Of a stretch of DNA of 64,000 bases, positions 18,136 through 27,073 are shown one piece after another. The stretch comes from Novosphingobium sp. BW1 (GTDB taxonomy: Bacteria; Pseudomonadota; Alphaproteobacteria; Sphingomonadales; Sphingomonadaceae), in assembly GCF_008107685.1 (NCBI RefSeq), contig NZ_VIRF01000060.1, forward strand, positions 1-64,000, read 5' to 3'. The notes beneath the pieces are model-generated. The model did no database searches. It saw nothing but the letters and a program-made list of their open reading frames with translations, and was not told the DNA's origin. Numbering within the stretch: the first letter of the stretch is position 1; the number at the start of each line of letters is the position of its first letter. A program made the position numbers and the translations under genes.

Positions 18136-19512
18136 ATGACAACTCAACGCCATATGACCCAATTGGCAACGCTGCCACTCGTCGCCTACAGCGCGATGAC
18201 ACTGGGGCCGTCGATCTTCCAGTTGGTCATCAACGTCATGCTTCCGCAGCTCTATGCCAAGGAGTTGGGGCTGGCTTTCGCCAAACTGGGTATCGCGCTT
18301 CTGGCGATCCGCATTATCGATTCCGTCTTGGACCAGGTTGCAGGCATTCTGTCGGACTGGACGCGTCACAGGCTGGGCTCGCGCAAGATCTGGATTGCCT
18401 TGGGCATGGCCTTGATGCTGGGAGCATGCTTCAAGCTTTTCATCCCTCCTGCCGATGTCGACATCTTCTACTTCGTGGCCTGGCGGGTGGTCTACGACAT
18501 CGGCTGGACGCTGTTTCACGTGAGCTACACTGCCTGGGGGGCGGAACTCAGCACCAACTACGAGGACCGCTCGCGCATCGCGGGCTATTCTGGGATCGCG
18601 ACGAATCTGGGCGTCGTACTCAAAAGCGTCGCGCCGATTGTCCTGTTCTGGGCAGGGCTGACGCAAAGTTCGGCGTTCACCATGGAATCGTTCACCTACC
18701 TCTACTGGATTGCGCTACCTGTTATCTCGCTGATCACGCTGGTCACGGTCCTCAAGACTCCGCCCGGCCCCGAGGTCTCGCGCAAGTCGACCGATCTGAA
18801 GGGGCTGTTTCGCTCGGTCCGCTGCAATCCCCCTTTCTGGATATATATCACCAGTTTTCTGGTCACGGCCCTGGGGCAAGGCATCACCGGGCTGCTGTTC
18901 ACGTTCTATGACAGCTACCTCCAGCTGGGGCCGTTCTATCCCTACCTCATGACCGGCTTCGGGGTGATTACGGTGCTTTCGATCCCGCTGTGGATACGCA
19001 TCTCGAACCGGGTCGGAAAGCACCGGGCCTATGCGGCTTCGGCGTTCATCGCAGCCTTGTCGCTGCAGGCGTTCTGGCTGATCGATCCGGTCCAGAATTC
19101 GCAGGTTCAGGTCGCCATGTATGGCGGCGTCGTGCTGCTGCTGGTGTCCTTTTCTACCTCCTGCGCCTTTGTTGCTCCGGCGGCGATCCTTGCCGATGTC
19201 GTTGACTACGCTACCTGGCGGACAGGGGTGGCGCGTGCAGGCTCCTATTTTGCCTTCTATTCCCTGGTGACGAAGATCGCCATGGCCGTGGGCAACGGGT
19301 TCGGTTTCCTGCTTCTGGGCGCCTTTGGCTACGAAGTCGGGGCAGGTGCGGTGAACGATGCCTCGGCCACGTTCGGCCTCATGTTTACGGTCCTGTTGCT
19401 TCCCGGCGGGTTGATGATAGCAGGTGGTCTCATCATTCTGCGCTTCCCGCTCACCGCGCGGAGGCACGCCATTCTTCAGCGCCGCATCGCACGGCTTCAG
19501 GCGGCGCTCTAG
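18136..19512 (+). CDS. GPH-type major facilitator transporter (copy 2)
   Basis: 458 residues from ATG 18136 (MTTQRHMTQLATLPLVAYS). Motifs: LLAIRIIDSVLDQVAGILSD and LGSRKIWIALG after helix 2, then about 12 hydrophobic segments. It lacks the full WGRRRPW motif of copy 1 (here RHRLGSRK), so the two are distant paralogues. About 160 bases separate it from the TonB receptor. Probably an inner-membrane carrier for the same or a product compound. Confidence 0.85.
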   Translation: MTTQRHMTQLATLPLVAYSAMTLGPSIFQLVINVMLPQLYAKELGLAFAKLGIALLAIRIIDSVLDQVAGILSDWTRHRLGSRKIWIALGMALMLGACFKLFIPPADVDIFYFVAWRVVYDIGWTLFHVSYTAWGAELSTNYEDRSRIAGYSGIATNLGVVLKSVAPIVLFWAGLTQSSAFTMESFTYLYWIALPVISLITLVTVLKTPPGPEVSRKSTDLKGLFRSVRCNPPFWIYITSFLVTALGQGITGLLFTFYDSYLQLGPFYPYLMTGFGVITVLSIPLWIRISNRVGKHRAYAASAFIAALSLQAFWLIDPVQNSQVQVAMYGGVVLLLVSFSTSCAFVAPAAILADVVDYATWRTGVARAGSYFAFYSLVTKIAMAVGNGFGFLLLGAFGYEVGAGAVNDASATFGLMFTVLLLPGGLMIAGGLIILRFPLTARRHAILQRRIARLQAAL

Positions 19513-19582
19513 ACCGGGAAGCCATGCGTCTTTTACGCCGGATATTTCTTTCACGTTCTTACTCAGGGGCATCCAAACAATC

Positions 19583-20239
19583 ATGATCGACATGCATCGT
19601 GTGGTCGTATTCTTTCACATCCTGCTTTTTGTGTACTGGCTCGGCGCCGACCTCGGGGTACTTCTCAACGGGGTTATCGGTAACCGGGGGCGCATTTCGG
19701 ATTCGGGGCGTGCAGCCTTGCGCGAAGCGGCCGACTGGGTCGACATGGGGCCACGGACCTGCATGGTGCTGATGGTCGCGGTGGGCCTGACGCTGGCGCG
19801 CGCCTGGGGCTTTCCGCTCAGCGCCGGCGAACTGGCGGGCGTCTGGATACTCGATCTGGTCTGGCTGGGGCTGGTCTGGGGGCTGTTCCTGCGGCGCGGC
19901 ACACCCCTGGCCAAGAAGCTGTTCTGGGCCGATCTTGCTCTGCGCGTGATCGTCACCGTGGTGTTCCTGGGCCTTGGCATCTCGAGTTTCCTGCTCGGTT
20001 CGCCTGTGGAACTGGGCTGGCTCGCGGCCAAGCTCGTGCTGTTCGGTACGCTTGTTCTGCTGGGGGTCATTATCCGCATCCTAATCCTGAGTGGAGCGCT
20101 GGCTCCGCCCAAGGCTGGAAAGGCCGCCGATGGCAGCTATATCCCGCGCCCCTTCTGGGATCCGCTGCGCATTACGGTTCTGACAATCTGGGCGCTGGTG
20201 GCTGTCATGGCATTCCTGGGCACGGTAAAGCCGTTCTGA
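19583..20239 (+). CDS. Integral membrane protein, unknown function
   Basis: 218 residues from ATG 19583 (MIDMHRVVVFFHILLFVYWLGADLG). Five or six membrane helices; conserved-looking polar residues H10 and the LGADLGV stretch in helix 1 recall haem-b or copper-related membrane proteins, but no family is claimed. It is the last gene of the plus-strand run after the second transporter, 70 bases downstream. Role in the pathway cannot be deduced. Confidence 0.7.
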   Translation: MIDMHRVVVFFHILLFVYWLGADLGVLLNGVIGNRGRISDSGRAALREAADWVDMGPRTCMVLMVAVGLTLARAWGFPLSAGELAGVWILDLVWLGLVWGLFLRRGTPLAKKLFWADLALRVIVTVVFLGLGISSFLLGSPVELGWLAAKLVLFGTLVLLGVIIRILILSGALAPPKAGKAADGSYIPRPFWDPLRITVLTIWALVAVMAFLGTVKPF

Positions 20240-20414
20240 GGTCGCAGTGGGGTAGGAGGCTCGCCCAACAGGCAGCGGAAAAAGGCGCTTTCCTGGAGGT
20301 GGCATTGTTGATTCCAGAATTGCGTAGAGTGATGTTGAAGGGATCGGGATGCGCGGCTGTGATGAACGCAGAGAGGGGCTGTTTTCGTACGTCAGCTGTT
20401 AGGCTGGGGTGCCT

Positions 20415-21090
20415 ATGAACCATCCCCTTCGCGCCATCCGGGCGATGGTCGATGAAGCGCTGGAGGTGCTGCCTGCGGATTTCGACGGCCGGTATTCTTG
20501 GGTCGTGAGGCTCTCGATCCGGCCGAGTAACTCCTTCGGGCGTTGCTGGCGCAGGCCTTCTCTTTGATCTGCGCGGAACACCGGTTTATGGTGCAGATGG
20601 ACTACAATCTGCTCTTCCGCTGGTTCGTGGGTCTGGCGATGGATGCGCCGATCCGGGATGTCACGGTCTTGACCCGGAACCCGCGAGAGGCTGCTGTCCG
20701 GGGACGTTGCCGACAAGGTCCTGTCGGCCATCCTCAGCCTGACGCGTGTGCAGGCGCTTCTCTCGAACGATCATTTCCCGGTGGACGGCACGTTGATCGA
20801 AGTGTTGACCCGCGTGAAGAGCTTCAGGCCGAGGGATGAAGGCGCCGCTGGGGATGACGATGACGGCGGCTCGGCCTCCGGCCGCGGCGAGCAGGCAGCA
20901 ACACCAACCGGCGTTCTGCCATCGACGGGCGCACGACATGCCATTCCGGCTAGGGCTTCTCTCGGGAAAAAATCGCAAACGGATCGAAGAGGTGTTCGGA
21001 TGGGCGAAGACATGCTGCACCATGCGCAAAACCTGTCACTGCGGGCAGGATCGCGTCGGATGGTCCTGTCAAACCGCCATGACGGGCAGA
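20415..21090 (+). pseudogene. IS5/IS1182-type transposase remnant
   Basis: Starts MNHPLRAIRAMVDEALEVLP, then breaks into several frames: LDYNLLFRWFVGL-like DYNLLFRWFVGLAMDAPI at 20600, ALLSNDHFPVDGTLIEVLTRVKSF at 20755, and RKRIEEVFGWAKT at 20972. This is the order of an IS1182/IS5-group (DUF772 plus DDE) transposase. The whole middle of the catalytic domain is missing and at least two frameshifts are present, so it is dead. About 175 bases upstream (20240-20414) and 160 downstream (21091-21248) hold nothing else recognisable. Confidence 0.75.
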
Positions 21091-21248
21091 TTTTTGGGGA
21101 CGTAGTGGTCAGTCTGCTTATTGGTCCTTCCTGAAAGGAAGCTACCACTGCCGGTCTATCCATTCGTCTGCATCGCGGCACAGAGAGGCAGTGCAGACGT
21201 GGCCAACGAAAGGACGCCATCGTCGAGCAATTCCTGCCTCGCCGTGGC

Positions 21249-22259
21249 TTAGATCTGGTCGCAGTCTGTCATCTGGGCTCGGGGATCGAGCAATTGGTTC
21301 TCGATCAGGGCGATCCAGAACGTTTCAGGGATCGGATGTGCCATCAGTTCAACGGCCTTCTCCAGATGGCGCACGGATCCCACGCCAGGGATTACGCTAT
21401 CGACAAGTGGATGACGCACCGGGAATTGCAAAGCTGCAGCCGCCAAAGGAACGGAAAATGCTGCACACAGGTCTTCGATAAGACCTACTCTTGCGATGAC
21501 CTCCTCGGGGGCCTGCCCATATTCAAAGTTGGCCGGAGTGCCATGGCGCACGCCTTTGGCAAGAATGCCTGAATTGAAAGGTGCCCCTGCGACCAGACGG
21601 ACTCCCCGCTGAGCGCAGAGCGGGAAGAGACTGTCGAGAGGCGATTGCTCGAGAAGCGTGTAGCGGCTCGCGAGAAGGATGACGTCAAGATCGGCGCAGC
21701 CGAGTACTTCCTCGCACACCGCCGTCTCGTTGACTCCCAGCCCAATGGCGCCGACCAATCCTTGCGCTTTGAGATCCTGCATTGCACGAAGCCCTCCACC
21801 AAGAAATTCATTCAGGCGGGCCTGGTGCGTGTCGCCATGCGCATAGCTGCCGATGTCGTGGGCGTAGATGATATCGATGCGGTCACGCTGGAGACGGGCC
21901 AGGCTTTCTTCGAAGGAGGACATCACCGCATCGTAGGTATAGTCGAAAACACTTTGGAAGGGTTCAGGAGAAACGAAACCCTGCCGCAATTCCTCGTAAT
22001 CGCCCGTCAGGTCTGGATCTAGGCGGCGCCCGACCTTGGTCGAGATGAAGGCGTCTTGATGGGGGTCGAGTTCCGCGAGCGCCACGCCGAGGCGCTTTTC
22101 ACTCAGGCCAAAACCATAATGGGGCGCGGTGTCAAAATAGCGCATTCCCTTCTCCCAAGCCGCGTCGATAACCGCACGCGCCTCGCCATCGGAGATCGCC
22201 TTGTAAAGATTGCCGATTGCCGCGGCGCCGAAGCCGAGCGTTCCGGGGATATTGAGCAT
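21249..22259 (-). CDS. Aldo/keto reductase, aldose 1-dehydrogenase (L-fucose/D-threo-aldose) type
   Basis: 336 residues from ATG 22257-22259 with AAGGA upstream; a GTG at 22280 overlapping the previous stop is an alternative (343 residues). Family marks: TLGFGAAAIGNLY at the N-terminus, YFDTAPHYGFGLSEKRLG (Asp/Tyr), STKVGRRL (Lys) and IIYAHDIG (His position), all typical of the D-threo-aldose 1-dehydrogenase group. It would oxidise the pyranose at C1 to a lactone with NAD(P), the first step of a non-phosphorylating pathway. Directly follows the lactonase gene. Sugar specificity (L-fucose proposed) is inferred from neighbours. Confidence 0.85.
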   Translation of the reverse strand: MLNIPGTLGFGAAAIGNLYKAISDGEARAVIDAAWEKGMRYFDTAPHYGFGLSEKRLGVALAELDPHQDAFISTKVGRRLDPDLTGDYEELRQGFVSPEPFQSVFDYTYDAVMSSFEESLARLQRDRIDIIYAHDIGSYAHGDTHQARLNEFLGGGLRAMQDLKAQGLVGAIGLGVNETAVCEEVLGCADLDVILLASRYTLLEQSPLDSLFPLCAQRGVRLVAGAPFNSGILAKGVRHGTPANFEYGQAPEEVIARVGLIEDLCAAFSVPLAAAALQFPVRHPLVDSVIPGVGSVRHLEKAVELMAHPIPETFWIALIENQLLDPRAQMTDCDQI

Positions 22260-22276
22260 GGATTGAGCATCCTTCT

Positions 22277-23155
22277 TCACAGACCGTAAAATTCGCGGGC
22301 CGCTCCTTCGAACAGGCGGGCCTGTGCCGCCTCGTCTAGCTCGGGAAGAAGCGCAAGGAGGTCGTCCAGAGCCCCTTCATAGCTGGCGTCCATGTGGTGC
22401 ATTACCGGCCAGTCGCTGCCCCACATGGTGCGCGGGCCGAAGCTTTCGAGGATATGCCGGACATAAGGCGCAAGGCCCGCGACGGAATCGCCACATGCCT
22501 GCTGCGTGCGCAGCCCGGAGAGCTTGCACCACACGTTGGGAAGCGTGGCCAGTTCCGCGAGTTGGGCGCTCCATGTTGGCGGGACGTCGCCGCGTGCATC
22601 AGGCTTCGCGCCATGGTCGATCACGATCGCAAGCTCTGGCCAGCGCTGCGCGAAAGCCATCAGCGCCTTGAGGTGGCGTGGTTCCACCAGGGCATCGAAC
22701 CGCAATCCGTGTTTGCACATGGCCGTGAGCCCTGAGTGCAGGTCGTCTTGCAGGATCCAGTCTGTCTCGGGTATGGCTTGGAGCATCGGCCGCAGCCCGC
22801 GCAGCTTGGCGTTGCCGGCAAGGTCGCTCACGCGCGCGCGCGCTTGAGGGGAAGCGAGGTCCACCCAGCCCACTACGGCCAGAACAGCGGGGTCGTCCCT
22901 GGCCAGTGCAAGCAGCCAGTCGGTGTCTTCGTCCGCGGGCTGGGACTGGACGAGGACCGATCCCGCAAAGGCAAGATCCTCTGTCTGCCTGACCAGGTCT
23001 TCAGGTAGGAAGTCACGGTACAGGCGCGGCCAATTGCGGTCAGGCCAGACGCACCAAGGGGCATCTAAGCGCCAGAAATGCTGGTGGGAATCGAGCACTC
23101 GCAGCCCCTGATGGTTCTGGCCGCGGCTGTCGACGCGTGGAAACTGTGCAGACAT
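22277..23155 (-). CDS. Amidohydrolase, L-fuconolactonase-like
   Basis: 292 residues from ATG 23153-23155 (MSAQFPRVDSRG) with AGGAGAGG before it. Marks of the amidohydrolase-2 family: LDSHQHFWRLD near residue 25 (HxH metal site), AIVIDHGAKPD, WCKLSGL and TMWGSDWPVMH near the end. L-fucono-1,5-lactonase and 4-sulfomuconolactonase belong here; the aldose dehydrogenase next door favours a sugar lactonase. Divergent from the FAH-family gene at 23270, with a candidate operator half-site between them. Confidence 0.86.
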   Translation of the reverse strand: MSAQFPRVDSRGQNHQGLRVLDSHQHFWRLDAPWCVWPDRNWPRLYRDFLPEDLVRQTEDLAFAGSVLVQSQPADEDTDWLLALARDDPAVLAVVGWVDLASPQARARVSDLAGNAKLRGLRPMLQAIPETDWILQDDLHSGLTAMCKHGLRFDALVEPRHLKALMAFAQRWPELAIVIDHGAKPDARGDVPPTWSAQLAELATLPNVWCKLSGLRTQQACGDSVAGLAPYVRHILESFGPRTMWGSDWPVMHHMDASYEGALDDLLALLPELDEAAQARLFEGAAREFYGL

Positions 23156-23204
23156 GACCTCTCCTTGCTGTTCGCTGCCTATTGCGCATCGAACAAACAT
23201 ACGA

Positions 23205-23213
23205 CATCATACA
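23205..23213 (-). promoter_or_regulatory. Candidate FadR-type operator half-site A
   Basis: On the minus strand this is TGTATGATG, the 9-base core shared with sites at 36186-36194 and, with one or two changes, those at 37517, 40032 and 24143. It lies between the divergent starts at 23155 and 23270. Only one arm is good here, so the call is weak alone and depends on the shared motif. Confidence 0.35.
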
Positions 23214-23269
23214 ACATTGCAAGTGGCTGTCCATGCCACTGTTTCCACAAAGACCGAGGATACAGATTC

Positions 23270-24118
23270 ATGAAATTGTGCCGAGTTGGGGATGCCGGGG
23301 CCGAACGCCCCGCGATGATCGACGCCGAGGGCAAGCTGCGCGACCTGTCCGGCCATGTACGGGACATTGGCGAAGACGCGATCTCACCCGCCGGGCTCGC
23401 CCAGCTCGCCAAGCTCGATCCTGCCAGCCTCCCGCTCCTTCCCGATGATATGCGCTATGGCCCTTGTGTCGCGGGCACCCGTCAGTTCGTGGCGATTGGT
23501 CTCAACTACGCTGACCATGCTGCCGAATCGAACCTGCCGATCCCCGAGGAACCGGTCGTATTCAACAAGTGGGTCAGTTGCATCCAGGGGGCGAACGATC
23601 CTGTCACCATTCCACGTGCATCGGTAAAGACCGATTGGGAGGTCGAACTTGGGGTGATTATCGGATCTACCGGACACAATGTCAGCGAGGAAGAAGCCCT
23701 CAGCCACGTGGCCGGATATTGTGTGATCAACGACGTGTCCGAACGCGAATGGCAGACCGAGCGCGGTGCGACCTGGGACAAGGGTAAGGGCTTTCCTTCC
23801 TTCGGGCCGATTGGGCCCTGGCTGGTGACGGCCGACGAGGTGGGCGACCCGCAGGGCCTTGCGATGTGGCTGGAGGTGAACGGCAAGCGCGTTCAGGATG
23901 GCAATACCTCGACCATGATCTTCAGCGTGGCCCAGATCGTATCCTACCTGAGCCGCTTCATGACGCTGTTGCCGGGGGATGTCATCACCACGGGGACCCC
24001 TCCCGGTGTCGGCCTCGGCCAGAAGCCGGAGCCCTGGTACCTCAGGGATGGCGATGTCGTGAAGCTGGGAATCGCCAAGCTGGGTGAGCAGCGTCAGGAT
24101 TTCGTCGCGGCCGATTGA
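23270..24118 (+). CDS. Fumarylacetoacetate hydrolase-family protein, 2,4-diketo-3-deoxy-sugar-acid hydrolase-like
   Basis: 282 residues from ATG 23270 with GAGGA nine bases upstream. It has the FAH fold markers FVAIGLNYADHAAES, the metal-binding DWEVELGVIIG (Glu/Glu) and GYCVINDVSEREWQ (Asp), and GDVITTGTPPGVG. In the oxidative L-fucose route this family cleaves 2,4-diketo-3-deoxy-L-fuconate to pyruvate and L-lactate. The following SDR and the LldD-like gene fit that step. Often mis-named ureidoglycolate lyase. Confidence 0.85.
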   Translation: MKLCRVGDAGAERPAMIDAEGKLRDLSGHVRDIGEDAISPAGLAQLAKLDPASLPLLPDDMRYGPCVAGTRQFVAIGLNYADHAAESNLPIPEEPVVFNKWVSCIQGANDPVTIPRASVKTDWEVELGVIIGSTGHNVSEEEALSHVAGYCVINDVSEREWQTERGATWDKGKGFPSFGPIGPWLVTADEVGDPQGLAMWLEVNGKRVQDGNTSTMIFSVAQIVSYLSRFMTLLPGDVITTGTPPGVGLGQKPEPWYLRDGDVVKLGIAKLGEQRQDFVAAD

Positions 24119-24158
24119 CAACCTCGATCTCTCCCCATAATTCATAATACATATTATG
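24115..24158 (+). promoter_or_regulatory. Promoter with overlapping palindromic operator (site B)
   Basis: TTGACA at 24115-24120, a 17-base spacer and TAATTC at 24138-24143 form a plausible sigma-70 promoter. Immediately after it, 24143-24158 reads CATAATACATATTATG, a palindrome with 7-base arms around CA. A repressor here would block the polymerase. The site drives the SDR at 24178 and probably the beta-helix gene after it. Confidence 0.6.
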
Positions 24159-24177
24159 TAATTCAAGGAGAGTGATG

Positions 24178-24912
24178 ATGGGGCGTCTTGCCGGGAAAAC
24201 AGCGCTGGTCACGGCCGCAGCACAGGGCATCGGCCGGGCCAGCGTGGAGGCATTCCTGCGTGAGGGGGCACGGGTGATTGCGACCGACATTGACGATACA
24301 GCGCTAGCGGATCTGGCTGGTCCACTGTGCACCTGTGTCCGCCTCGACGTCACTGATGCGTCGGCGGTCGCAGACATTGCGGCGGCACATCCCGGGGTCG
24401 ACGTTCTGTTCAACTGCGCTGGTTTCGTTCATGCAGGCACGATCCTGGAATGCGACGAAGACATCTGGTCTTTTTCCAATTCCCTGAACGTGACTGCGCA
24501 GTACCGCATGATCCGCGCGATCCTTCCCAATATGCTTGAAAAGGGGGGCGGATCTATCATCAACATGTCCTCGGTCGCCGGCAGCGTAAAGGCAGTTCCC
24601 AACCGTTTCGCCTATGCCACGACGAAGGCCGCAGTGGTCGGCCTGACCAAGTCAGTGGCGATGGATTTCGTGACCCGGGGAATCCGCTGCAACGCGATCT
24701 GCCCGGGCACGGTCGAGACACCTTCGTTGCTGCAGCGCCTGCGCGACACCGGAGACTTCGACAAGGCCTATGCTGAATTCACGGCACGCCAGGCGATGGG
24801 CCGCTTCGGGAGGGTCGAAGAAGTAGCGGCTCTCGCGGTTTACCTGGCTTCCGACGAATCCGCATTCACTTCGGGAATGACGCACGTCATCGACGGGGGA
24901 TGGACCAACTGA
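24178..24912 (+). CDS. Short-chain dehydrogenase/reductase (2-keto-3-deoxy-L-fuconate dehydrogenase-like)
   Basis: 244 residues from ATG 24178, seven bases after AAGGAG; ATG 24175 and GTG 24172 are in frame. Rossmann motif AAAQGIGRAS (residues 14-23), NCAG, NMSSVAGS and the catalytic YATTK, with typical PGTVETPS after it. In the non-phosphorylating fucose route an SDR oxidises 2-keto-3-deoxy-fuconate at C4, giving the substrate of the FAH-type hydrolase encoded just upstream. Assignment is by context plus family. Confidence 0.85.
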   Translation: MGRLAGKTALVTAAAQGIGRASVEAFLREGARVIATDIDDTALADLAGPLCTCVRLDVTDASAVADIAAAHPGVDVLFNCAGFVHAGTILECDEDIWSFSNSLNVTAQYRMIRAILPNMLEKGGGSIINMSSVAGSVKAVPNRFAYATTKAAVVGLTKSVAMDFVTRGIRCNAICPGTVETPSLLQRLRDTGDFDKAYAEFTARQAMGRFGRVEEVAALAVYLASDESAFTSGMTHVIDGGWTN

Positions 24913-24949
24913 CCGCGAGACGCGGCGGTACCAATTGGGAGAAGTGATG

Positions 24950-26977
24950 ATGAAACGGCGCGCGAGCGTGTCGCTGCTGGCCTGTGCGCTGGCCACAGCG
25001 AGCTTCCTGCCCGTCCTGGCCGAGGCTCGGACCGTGGAAATCCATGTCTCGCCCGAGGGCGACGACGCCAATCCCGGCACCCAGGCCCGCCCGGTACGCA
25101 CCCTGCCGTATGCACAGACACTGGTACGGCGCGCGAACGCCGACGCCGATGTCATGGTCCTGTTGGGGGAGGGGACCTATCGCCTTGAAGCACCGCTGCT
25201 ATTTCGCACGGCCGACGGCGGTCAGAACGGTCATGACGTGACCTGGCGGGCACAGCCTGGCGCGCATCCCCTTCTTTCGGGCGGCTTCCAGGTCACCGGC
25301 TTCACCCTCTTCGATGCCGAGCGCCATATCTGGGTGGCCGACGTCCCGCGTGGTCTCGACACGCGGGACGTCTGGGTCGACGGCACGACCGCCGAACGCC
25401 CTTGGCTGAAAATTGCCCGCAGCGATGTCCGCTTCGATGCGAAGGGCTTTACCATCATAGCTCCAGAACTGGCCTGGTTGGGTGGCATTGTTCATCCCGA
25501 GCGCCTTGAAGTGGAGGCCACCGGCTTCTTCACCGATCGCTATTCGCCCGTGAAGGCGATCGCGGGCACGCGGGTTACCATGCAGCAGCCCGCCTGGGAC
25601 AATAACACCTGGGGCTACGATACGCTCTCGCAGCCGATTTTTCCCGACGACAGCCGCCTCTTTCTCGTCAACGCTCTGGAGTTCATCGGCCGCACCAACG
25701 ACTGGCACGCACGCCCCTACCAGTGGGTGATTGATCCTGCGGAGGGCAAACTTTACCTCCGAACCGGCGAGGACGAGAACATTGCCGAGCGCACGATCAT
25801 CGTGCCGCGCCTTGAGGCGCTGGTCTCCATTGCCGGAACGCCGGAGGCCCCGGTGGAGCGGCTGCATTTCGAGGGGCTTGGCTTTGCCCATACCAGTTGG
25901 CTGGGGGCCTCCCGGCGGACCGGTTATGCGAACCAGCAGAGCGGTGCGTACCTGCTTGAGACGACGCCGTTGCGTCCGAAGGATGCCTGGGAAAGCTGTG
26001 ACTGGGGCTGCGTAGAGTTCGAATCCTTGCGCCAGCGCTGGCATCAGATGCCTGCGGCCGTGCAGGTGGCCGCAGCGCGTGACATCTCCTTCTCCGGCAA
26101 CACGTTCTCCCAAATCGGGCAGATCGCGCTAGGCATTGGTAACGATGCCAACGCCAATCTCTCGGGGGTGGGGCTGGCCACGCAGCGCATCACGGTCCAG
26201 CGCAACCGCTTCGCGGTGCTTTCCGGAGGGGCAATCATGGCGGGTGGGGTACGCCTGGAGGCCCATCACCCGGAAAATCCCAATCTCGTGAACAAGGACC
26301 TGATGATTGCGGACAACACCTTCGCCACCGTCAGCCAGCACTACAAGGACAATGCCGTGATCCTGTCGACGTATGTGGAGGGCGCAAGCATCCTCCACAA
26401 CGACATTACCGATGCGCCTTACGATGGGATCGCAGTGGGCTGGGGCTGGGGCTACAACGATGCGGGCGGCAACCCGAACTACGCCGAGAACCAGCAGGGC
26501 TACGTTTACAACCCTCGTTTCACAGCGCCCACCACTTTGCGTGGCACCCTTGTGGAGGGCAACCGAATTCATGGAGTGAAGACCTGGTATATGGACGGCG
26601 GTGCGATCTACAACCTGTCCGCCAATCCCGATGCCGTGATCCGAGCCAACCACATCTTCGATATCCGCGACCGTATCGGGATCTATCTCGATGAAGGCTC
26701 CAAGCATTTCACCGTAACCGGCAATGTCGTGGAAACCGCCGGAAAGTGGCTCAACATCAACACCGCGGGCGACATGTTTCGGCGACGTGTTTCTACGGAT
26801 AACCGGGCCACGGGCAACTGGCATACGACGAACACGACCGGCGGACGCTGGCTTCCCGAGATCGGCAACGACGCACGGGGCAATATCCTCGTGCCCGACC
26901 GTGACTGGCCCGCGCAAGCCGCGCGGGTGATCGCTGAGGCCGGTGTCCGCGCGGCGCGCGCCGAAGGTTCGAACTAA
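24950..26977 (+). CDS. Secreted right-handed beta-helix protein, GH141-like glycoside hydrolase
   Basis: 675 residues from ATG 24950 after GGGAGAAG. Signal peptide residues 1-26 (ends LAEA), then EIHVSPEGDDANPGTQARP, the usual opening of parallel beta-helix glycanases, VTWRAQPGAHPLLSGG, and a C-terminal helix region with repeated NxI/NxF turns (RITVQRNRFAVLSGGAI, LHNDITDAPYDGIAVGWGWGY). This arrangement fits family GH141, which includes alpha-L-fucosidase and xylanase members. A periplasmic or secreted fucosidase would feed the pathway. The family is assigned by pattern recognition only. Confidence 0.8.
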   Translation: MKRRASVSLLACALATASFLPVLAEARTVEIHVSPEGDDANPGTQARPVRTLPYAQTLVRRANADADVMVLLGEGTYRLEAPLLFRTADGGQNGHDVTWRAQPGAHPLLSGGFQVTGFTLFDAERHIWVADVPRGLDTRDVWVDGTTAERPWLKIARSDVRFDAKGFTIIAPELAWLGGIVHPERLEVEATGFFTDRYSPVKAIAGTRVTMQQPAWDNNTWGYDTLSQPIFPDDSRLFLVNALEFIGRTNDWHARPYQWVIDPAEGKLYLRTGEDENIAERTIIVPRLEALVSIAGTPEAPVERLHFEGLGFAHTSWLGASRRTGYANQQSGAYLLETTPLRPKDAWESCDWGCVEFESLRQRWHQMPAAVQVAAARDISFSGNTFSQIGQIALGIGNDANANLSGVGLATQRITVQRNRFAVLSGGAIMAGGVRLEAHHPENPNLVNKDLMIADNTFATVSQHYKDNAVILSTYVEGASILHNDITDAPYDGIAVGWGWGYNDAGGNPNYAENQQGYVYNPRFTAPTTLRGTLVEGNRIHGVKTWYMDGGAIYNLSANPDAVIRANHIFDIRDRIGIYLDEGSKHFTVTGNVVETAGKWLNINTAGDMFRRRVSTDNRATGNWHTTNTTGGRWLPEIGNDARGNILVPDRDWPAQAARVIAEAGVRAARAEGSN

Positions 26978-27011
26978 CCTCGTCCCAGTTCTTGAGCACC
27001 CACCCTCCCTG

Positions 27012-27046
27012 ACGGCCATCTGCCAACGGCAGATGGCCGTTTTTTT
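27012..27046. terminator. Rho-independent terminator between convergent genes
   Basis: A perfect 13-bp stem (ACGGCCATCTGCC / GGCAGATGGCCGT) with an AAC loop at 27012-27040 is followed by seven T. It terminates the beta-helix gene on the plus strand; the hairpin can also serve the minus-strand operon ending at 27074, though without a good T-run in that direction. Confidence 0.9.
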
Positions 27047-27073
27047 GTCGTATCGAGGGTGTCGCAAAGTGCG

